A stretch of DNA of 62,330 nt, taken from positions 1 through 62,330 of the forward strand of contig CAMCWV010000010.1 in the NCBI GenBank assembly GCA_945882915.1. Reading direction: 5' to 3'. The translations under genes were made by a program, and so were the position numbers. How positions within the stretch are numbered: position 1 is the stretch's first letter; every line of letters starts with the position of its first letter. Origin of the DNA: Waddlia chondrophila WSU 86-1044 (GTDB taxonomy: Bacteria; Chlamydiota; Chlamydiia; Chlamydiales; CAMCWV01). This document shows positions 59,301-62,330 of the stretch, one piece after another. Under the pieces are notes generated by a model. The model saw only the letters and a program-made list of their open reading frames with translations. It was not told where the DNA came from and did not search any database.

Positions 59301-62000
59301 GCTGGTGCAACTGAAGGGGCTGCCAAAGTGCAAAATGAAATTGTTACTTTGATAGAAGCTAACGATTTACCACTAGCTGCAGATAGGAAGGGCAGGGAGG
59401 CTTTCAGAGCAAAACTCAGAGTGTCACGTAACCCTGATGATGTTGCCAAGCTCCAAGCTCTAAACGAGTGTGTAGCGCTTGAAGTTCAGGTTGGAAAGCT
59501 TACTAACCTAGCAGCGAGGATTGCGGCTACGCCAGTAGAGGCTAAAGAAGTAGCAAACTTCCTCCGCTTCAGGGAGAAGGACTTGGAAGAAAAAGGAGCT
59601 CTTACGATCTTTAGAAAAGAGATGGCCGCCCATGTCAAACAGGCAGCCGCTCACCTTGAACAAGGGATTTTGGCTCAAATTCCAGATGAAGTACTGACCC
59701 CAGCTCAAGCCGATGATTACAAGACGTTCTTAACAAAACGAGCAGTCATTACCGGCTTTGTTGAGACTTCGATTGCGACGTTAAGTGGAAAATACGGCGC
59801 AGCGACTATGGATAAAGAAAGAGATGAGTTCATTCAGGAGCAAAGAGATAAAGCGGCAGTGTCCCTAGGTGAATTGTTCGTAGCAGCAAAGGAGTTTGCT
59901 GCTAGTCCTGAAGTTAATGTGGATATGGGGCTCGAAGAGTTCGGCGTCACAAGAGAGTTCTATGACGATCACATCGAGCGGTCGGTCTCATTCTTTAAGA
60001 AACGCTATGGAGAAGACACGCCTGTTCAGACCTCTACAGTTAATGCTGAGGCTATGGCTGTTGCTGAGGCACTTGCCGAAGCGCTTGCCCTTGCTGAAGC
60101 TGAAGCTGAAGGCCTTGCTGAGAAGCTTGCAGAAAGTGAAGTTGAGGTTGAAGATCGAGTTGTCCCACCACTGCTCGTGATGACACACCACCACCACGAC
60201 CCGGTTTCTCTCGACTTTGTGGATGATGCAAACGCTCACCTGCGATCTGATATTACAGACTACCCTCCGATGAAAAACCTCATCAGACCCGATTTGCGCG
60301 CCCGCTTTAAGGTAAGCCCTTATCTTATGGCTAACCCGCCAATGGCTTGCCAGTTTGTTCTTGTTAAAGATGGATTCGATTGTATTTTCGTGTCTCAAGA
60401 AGAGGCCGAAGCCTTTAAGGTTGGGCATGCAGCCGGAGCCTATTTAAACGGGTATGCTCTTCATGATGCTCGGAAAGTAGCTAAAGGGGATAGACAGACT
60501 CTTGCAGGAGGTCCTGCTGGTTGGAATCTCAACCTAGCCGCCCCGGAAATTCAGCAAATCCAGTGCGCAATTCTCGGTGCAAATGGCCTGCCTGCTGGGC
60601 GCGTTCCAACGACAGCTGTATTGAGGACTACAACGCTTACAAACGTTGCGAGTGCGCAGCTGCTCCCATATCTCGATGTCGATGTCACCACCCGCAACAT
60701 CCCCACTTTCGCGGCTTACGTCAACTTGGATGCATTTGGCCTTAACAAGCCAGCTCAAGTAGACATTTCCATTGTTCCGCCTCCAGCTCCGGCTTTTGGA
60801 ACACCTCCAGGAGATCTCGAGATTGTTATTGGATGTGGAGGCGTTGACGGGCGCGTAACAATTCCTAAGGGGAACCGTTGGTTAGATCAGTTCATTCCTC
60901 AGGCATATGCTAAAGCCGGCCCAGGAAAAATCACCCAGGTTCAGGCGCTGATTGCAGCAGAGTTTGCCAAGCACGCCGGCAAACTAGCTGCCCTTGAAGG
61001 CAAAAAAGTGCTTCTGGCAGTTCAGGAAACCCAGCAACAGACCCTTTTAAGCAACCCAAACATTGGAAAGTTTGAGAGAAATGCATCTATGGATGCCGGT
61101 TTTGCGAATCGTATTTCACAATTTGTTGGTGCATCCGGTTCTGACAAGCCCCAATATATGCAGAATTACGGGGTCTTATTCACGGAGGCTTTAGAAGCAG
61201 TGGGAGCGGCGCGTGCGGACTTTAATGCGACTAAGTCTGTAGGAGCTCTTCGTCACCTATCAGACGCTTTTGATCAATTTGTTTTGCCACAAACGATTCA
61301 GCGTGGAAGGGATTTGGGTTTAGGGGCAAAACTTGTTAACGATGCTGAGTGGGGTGCAATTATAGCCCAGAAAAAGACCTATGCAAATGCTGCCCATGTT
61401 GCTACGGGGACTTTGCGTCCGCTTGAACTTGTTTATGGTCGTATTTTATATGCGATTCACCTTGCAGATGTAACCAACGCTGCTGGTTGTGGCCAGCCAG
61501 ATTGCGCATGTATGTTTAAGGAAACTTTACCTCAGCTAATTGCTGCTGTCGGAGTTTTAAAAGGAGCAATTGTACAAGTAGAGGCCATAGAAGCGCAAAA
61601 GGCGGCTATTCAGGCAGAGATTGATGCGATTATGCTGTTGATTGCAGGCTTGCCAGAAGCTAAGGAAGCTATGGATAAAGCAGCCGATGCCCAGTATGCC
61701 ATTGAACAAAACTTGCAAGCAAATGGGATTCAACTGTCTCGAGATAATGAACTTTTTGATCGCTTTAACTTAGCCGGCTTTGATGGGTGGAATGCCCCAG
61801 TGACGGCTACAATTGGAGGGGTCTTGCCTGATTATGCTCACGTTGTAAGGGAGGATATGGCAAAGGATCATCCAGAGGCTATCTTCGCTCATACACAGGA
61901 TGAAGCTGCTGTAAGAGCAGGGAACCAGAGCTTCTTGCAAAACGTCATAAACTTAGCAAGAAACCTAGAATCCCGCCCTGCCGAAATCGCCGTTCACTAA
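50346..62000 (+). CDS. Giant 3884-residue protein with DUF3638/DUF3645-like helicase core
   Basis: One uninterrupted frame of 11.6 kb. N-terminus: a hydrophobic stretch at about residues 50-95 and no cleavable signal. Residues about 330-780 are long charged helices, probably coiled coil. The core (about 2240-3000) shows a nucleotide-binding series: MQIKMFHSLLL, then Walker-A-like ARMGFGKTALLPLMAIVRVA (from 2284) and VRYVVPRAVIEDN; DELD at 2442 followed by REVNYTRGD at 2453; and TRGSDIKQANGAHALVTMDE from 2923 with RFRNL at 2955. This order and wording match what I know of DUF3638/DUF3645 in very large fungal and protist proteins. An Ala/Glu run and a His cluster (THHHHD at 3280-3285) lie near 3233-3285. 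Probably a secreted or host-directed ATPase; that role is inference. Confidence 0.8.
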   Translation: MPHVRHHTFQYLNVPLLDNLFSKLDDKTTAGIIDNKKLQVLARVGYHLTRALAIGLQIILALPLAGLWQIGRLASYAGSLGGRVALMAARTPMAARRRFFPAQAELIDQRVGNLDQAFKEKKRPTAKSLVMEGGKELPHDAKKELLNSWMDAHLKRDAASSPASAALKKTDSEALQRKNLSALYQLAEELAIPNSGPNCLDETPRDETKARIEALACESGTGMFRFLMNELADGDVSEDISHTMKLAVKELSQTRVLKEQVRYLPSLVSSFIDIFRDEKKQEDALKIPTTAADLGKLLEHPNALKNPGVAAAVQALPPTPLREKVIQKMNDVQQRALAKIHAEEQKILADLPTMLRQLSFREISDKYSDDGERAYLGKRIQEVSNQIADMAAARGAKDQTEKGFDERVLELELSHLETQKISMQNNYDRLEEFRANSEAIISQGNDVRNSNLEEVQALFLRRTAALSELDRKLPAAALSVWQQEGVKLLAEFNKLKKLPAEARDDEKHLKEIATFTGALQKLEKQLLTQVSDKSGYLEQIKAALTELEVKKTHLDAVHRTSPPWSNLAEMKTHLERDKERKEAFAKDVICLSLEKNSECQLPLLLAGKDARFNPATVDKNKRVSELEAKLKEWGIRFVQAVQEKHLRTFVAKLESLGEFVGDTKKGGDFPILAGAESDSDKEAKRGLNFETFARRLDVSEALHNWHLELQKIWVEHISREDEEAILAISNKTLRQKKMKECFTAWMLAKTSTKLAPQIMDLLSFEGIQIRDLSAERTAAIGQIHRHNQALQNRVGADGNLDPRIGIKRPEPRAEVPASAPSSKGFASSLIERGLINFAVEAVVAPADLYEVVAGAVLDLTNPVRALQEARRRIVDPAVLMTNAVRCQWIKELHTNPQLQGLRDLRLTIIAECKELAEASLLAGEGVPLDIQIIFVSQYRNLDNPRKPLDLSKINNFERKNFLTTFVQMTFAGRDGDVVNVTEAERYYLVQFCALSNLTAAQAKAMVDRALVNPAAPTFFVDQLLFNEVGRELQAHDIGLEGLEESALQKSFQTSTLPRTSDTRTWLDYWRGRSGEALLKDLFDYTVNGRDDDRAQGREEISRAIFHAFKGDPVGGRAYVQGLLAAHPAPGGGGGVAAVDPSSLAPPVRMFFLDLLCRHFPEDPIDPAVAAEIQPFNEALILSNDVNQMLMGFSREVTRLSGLLAAGAAGGAPISDEDFARLIKYKVAYQSIKLDHFHEKREIGGFLKTEVDAAEEAMVSTASGMQEKLVTLGYLQDTLRPLLLAKLFPARPIETYADRILKDAFKDKDAQLLVADPDVPGFFSLGIKIQIDGVLGVLYYDGRQKVSLPAHLQNHPDMRSLQIHTLPYIQDVAGGPFHYLTEEGGKKIPQVTVTEKGGQPIIHKRLPTQFALEGLKPKLHVLQFISKEKVSLPYAVAHRMEVKNFWQDEAGDVYGYDGKGDLAVALRRPEPTDAKGQWQVEVKDPLTKKVAIYYFVSQADVDANKADEKEAHPALSRLLQAFNPNDILLNWKDESFWIPSVGLKFTKQGEGKEAVWKCERKGIGGMILDPSAEAASYVTLKNETGSQKVYKLRKELILAKKHLGQVEAHDRLHHLSMMEKQEIFDLKREVSHLESAIDEAEGRVNLMTFPEAGFERATDLVLDKVEDLIPPGLAVEWKTLPVVASGTGFSFEVYKETLQFLPAKLQECYQESLAVGLLPADLEDIQVRYLEIEKAYREVQTIGEKSCDRPADSALFSRFTDESLSSRDLSGSLSLAAEGAKHRDEETVPPLKLIRELARYAIVQPLAEFQFTLLKRAQERAQKTIDDLRDPLSGIAPPADLPNLERDLKQLLAYLSLLEFQQLSYQMEWLAHQPLSDKADKVAEIEAAFAETAPRCETVVTSLPAPVFPEVIALWRRMASIAPAALDAAEPKLFSEDSDKRVGKSVVTGELVNLCRETLLERLFATESINAVAKDADKELSTQQRSLIGSFQIHSPDQVAGFFLEELGRFNLDGLYGEFRIAQQPDGEDQGLFGLQRNDVNKLFNFLVKEGKCALKGSESYYSLTSADEAMTLFQKDQVRALLTDRPLSEEQMERIAERLQAFLFKAMQSSFKYSFKSVKAETELNAKLEKEKEKHLQKCLDAEAFLKRKLDPAGILMVDLKYAVFSGDYRKFKGLEPTDLPALRNALTRYLFHKTEVQHIENIAKAPALGERNKIELLQTRRNYSVDFLLQEGLKGAEREEQIIQRAFLVFEEDYGYRCNAMQIKMFHSLLLSNDLEAIDAAQARMGFGKTALLPLMAIVRVALEREYEEADRHLVRYVVPRAVIEDNTSSFNQRLSNVLGSNVVKDWEFSRYQIDKDDPEHSYELIIRDLNARLAFYKDAQKRGDVLIQWPEIRGSMEAQDLEFGEKLIKDNLADAQKVLCMQAKRLLGQVRSIATYTVFDELDDTQDIKSREVNYTRGDKTAIPKSTIRPLEKLISFIEKEGTAIDWRNLKGAATRMLQEVMMPVDQQARGTPPIAITSELLEYLTDRNIEIGPDVHPFLSTGLVNYLEGVAGGTSVHTEQDSMLFLIRGLLLDSNILALAQSKQPSTHFGARFVERDGERVYFQDPDSGASLLIAVPYEGTNTPKGLSIFDNTEVAAITTIRYYLSQETLLNIKPHLDFLITQARKDAIPPDLAAHYLVDDAGAPLNNPEGRTPLEQLKEISVLLDAEELKQAKEKFYNDFMRVPTKGFRKFFGMAVVSTQIRSDAACAKSDRYEKGSPKNIEKGCSGTVGGTSSYFVKQETDAAADGKLSLEIMGRANNSAIVTLTPPDPAKGYLQEILGTILEGANANTRAVIDAAGMCKSRDGTPESVVAELWTQIQAHSTIIGVEGIVYYGKDGVKRLYRGPEHLPIPCTTKMELDAMGKNMDGKKYFSFYGQKNTRGSDIKQANGAHALVTMDENVLNSDAKQAVLRFRNLVNRDSQQTFSFALMPMFETILKQRLKAGATEGAAKVQNEIVTLIEANDLPLAADRKGREAFRAKLRVSRNPDDVAKLQALNECVALEVQVGKLTNLAARIAATPVEAKEVANFLRFREKDLEEKGALTIFRKEMAAHVKQAAAHLEQGILAQIPDEVLTPAQADDYKTFLTKRAVITGFVETSIATLSGKYGAATMDKERDEFIQEQRDKAAVSLGELFVAAKEFAASPEVNVDMGLEEFGVTREFYDDHIERSVSFFKKRYGEDTPVQTSTVNAEAMAVAEALAEALALAEAEAEGLAEKLAESEVEVEDRVVPPLLVMTHHHHDPVSLDFVDDANAHLRSDITDYPPMKNLIRPDLRARFKVSPYLMANPPMACQFVLVKDGFDCIFVSQEEAEAFKVGHAAGAYLNGYALHDARKVAKGDRQTLAGGPAGWNLNLAAPEIQQIQCAILGANGLPAGRVPTTAVLRTTTLTNVASAQLLPYLDVDVTTRNIPTFAAYVNLDAFGLNKPAQVDISIVPPPAPAFGTPPGDLEIVIGCGGVDGRVTIPKGNRWLDQFIPQAYAKAGPGKITQVQALIAAEFAKHAGKLAALEGKKVLLAVQETQQQTLLSNPNIGKFERNASMDAGFANRISQFVGASGSDKPQYMQNYGVLFTEALEAVGAARADFNATKSVGALRHLSDAFDQFVLPQTIQRGRDLGLGAKLVNDAEWGAIIAQKKTYANAAHVATGTLRPLELVYGRILYAIHLADVTNAAGCGQPDCACMFKETLPQLIAAVGVLKGAIVQVEAIEAQKAAIQAEIDAIMLLIAGLPEAKEAMDKAADAQYAIEQNLQANGIQLSRDNELFDRFNLAGFDGWNAPVTATIGGVLPDYAHVVREDMAKDHPEAIFAHTQDEAAVRAGNQSFLQNVINLARNLESRPAEIAVH

Positions 62001-62330
62001 CACATCCAGGAAGCTTGCGCAGTGCGCGCTCTTTGGAGTGCTGGGACTTGTCCCAGTACTCCAAAGCCCCTCCCCAGAAGGTAACGTGGGCCGCCTAAGG
62101 TCTGGGATTTTAGATTGAGTCTATAGCAAAGATTTGCAGTCGCCCTATGTCGTTACCTTGATGTTATGGCCAAGGGCAATGCCCTTGGGATCTGTCTTAT
62201 ATGCCTTCAACGAATGGTATAGGGTACATATGGCATCACGAACCTGCTCCAACTCCAGACGAATTTAATCGGACACAGGCTTGATAGCTTAAAAAAAAAC
62301 CGCGGAAGCGGTAACTAAGCGGCGAAGCCG
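62001..62330. repeat. Repeat-rich region after the giant gene
   Basis: A hairpin at 62031-62066 (CTTTGGAGT.CTGGGA/TCCCAG.ACTCCAAAG) may end the giant transcript. Then comes a second-family repeat, CCAGAAGGTAACGTGGGCCG and CCTAAGGTCTGGGAT (about 62071-62112), shared with 28908-28950 and 48654-48770, and a CCAAGGGCAATGCCCTTGG palindrome near 62170-62188. At the end, AAAAAAAAACCGCGGAAGCGGT could be a minus-strand terminator. No gene is seen. Confidence 0.6.

Noticed and set aside
60183..60200. His cluster as a sign of a cloning tag or vector
   Set aside because: It is internal to a natural 3884-residue frame with no vector sequence around it.

Overview
The window reads as a chromosome segment of a Chlamydiales bacterium outside the Chlamydiaceae, that is, an environmental or Parachlamydia-related lineage. 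Two gene blocks keep the order I remember from Chlamydia trachomatis: dsbD / tolQ-tolR-tolA-tolB-pal-LysM lipoprotein / tatD / sdhC-sdhA-sdhB (CT591-CT601 region), and lplA-mnmG-dnaB ... CT490-like protein-rho-coaE-polA-sppA (CT490-CT499 region). Unlike Chlamydiaceae, the first block also carries murI and metK, so this organism should racemise its own glutamate and make its own S-adenosylmethionine. By eye the base composition is in the mid-40s % GC. Genus assignment is inference only.

Layout. 1-4.5 kb: DMT-type transporter, repeat debris with a truncated GxxExxY gene, a TPR membrane protein and an Inc-like multi-spanning membrane protein. 4.5-8.8 kb: a 1309-residue membrane-anchored TPR protein and a small partner. 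9.0-14.4 kb: tandem paralogues of about 850-900 residues with an N-terminal membrane hairpin and leucine-rich repeats, probable host-interaction proteins. 14.6-23.1 kb: dsbD and the Tol-Pal envelope operon, split by three copies of a palindromic repeat. 23.1-32.9 kb: murI, metK, an orphan OmpR-type regulator, tatD and succinate dehydrogenase. 33.0-34.6 kb: GT39-like glycosyltransferase. 34.9-48.4 kb: housekeeping block (lplA, mnmG, a 30-residue AURKAIP1-like protein, dnaB, tRNA-Ser, rho, coaE, polA, sppA), interrupted by a transglutaminase-like gene among repeats. 48.9-50.0 kb: MscS-type channel. 50.3-62.0 kb: one 3884-residue protein that appears to contain a degenerate helicase-like core of the DUF3638/DUF3645 kind known from giant eukaryotic proteins.

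A striking non-coding feature is a family of nearly perfect long inverted repeats (about 70-250 bp; termini TATACTCCTCKTAGCTGAAA and its complement) present in at least eleven complete or composite copies plus isolated termini. The right terminus reads AGCTAMGAGGAGTATA and so contains a Shine-Dalgarno sequence. It sits directly before tolA and tolB, and a look-alike lies before sdhB. Other copies form the stop codon or 3' boundary of neighbouring genes. No transposase is present, so this looks like a MITE or intergenic repeat unit. tolB (after such a terminus) and lplA have no ATG/GTG/TTG at the expected start, only ATC and ATT placed 5 nt after a good SD.

Limits: no database search was run. 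Family calls rest on motifs recognised by eye, and repeat borders are good to a few bases.
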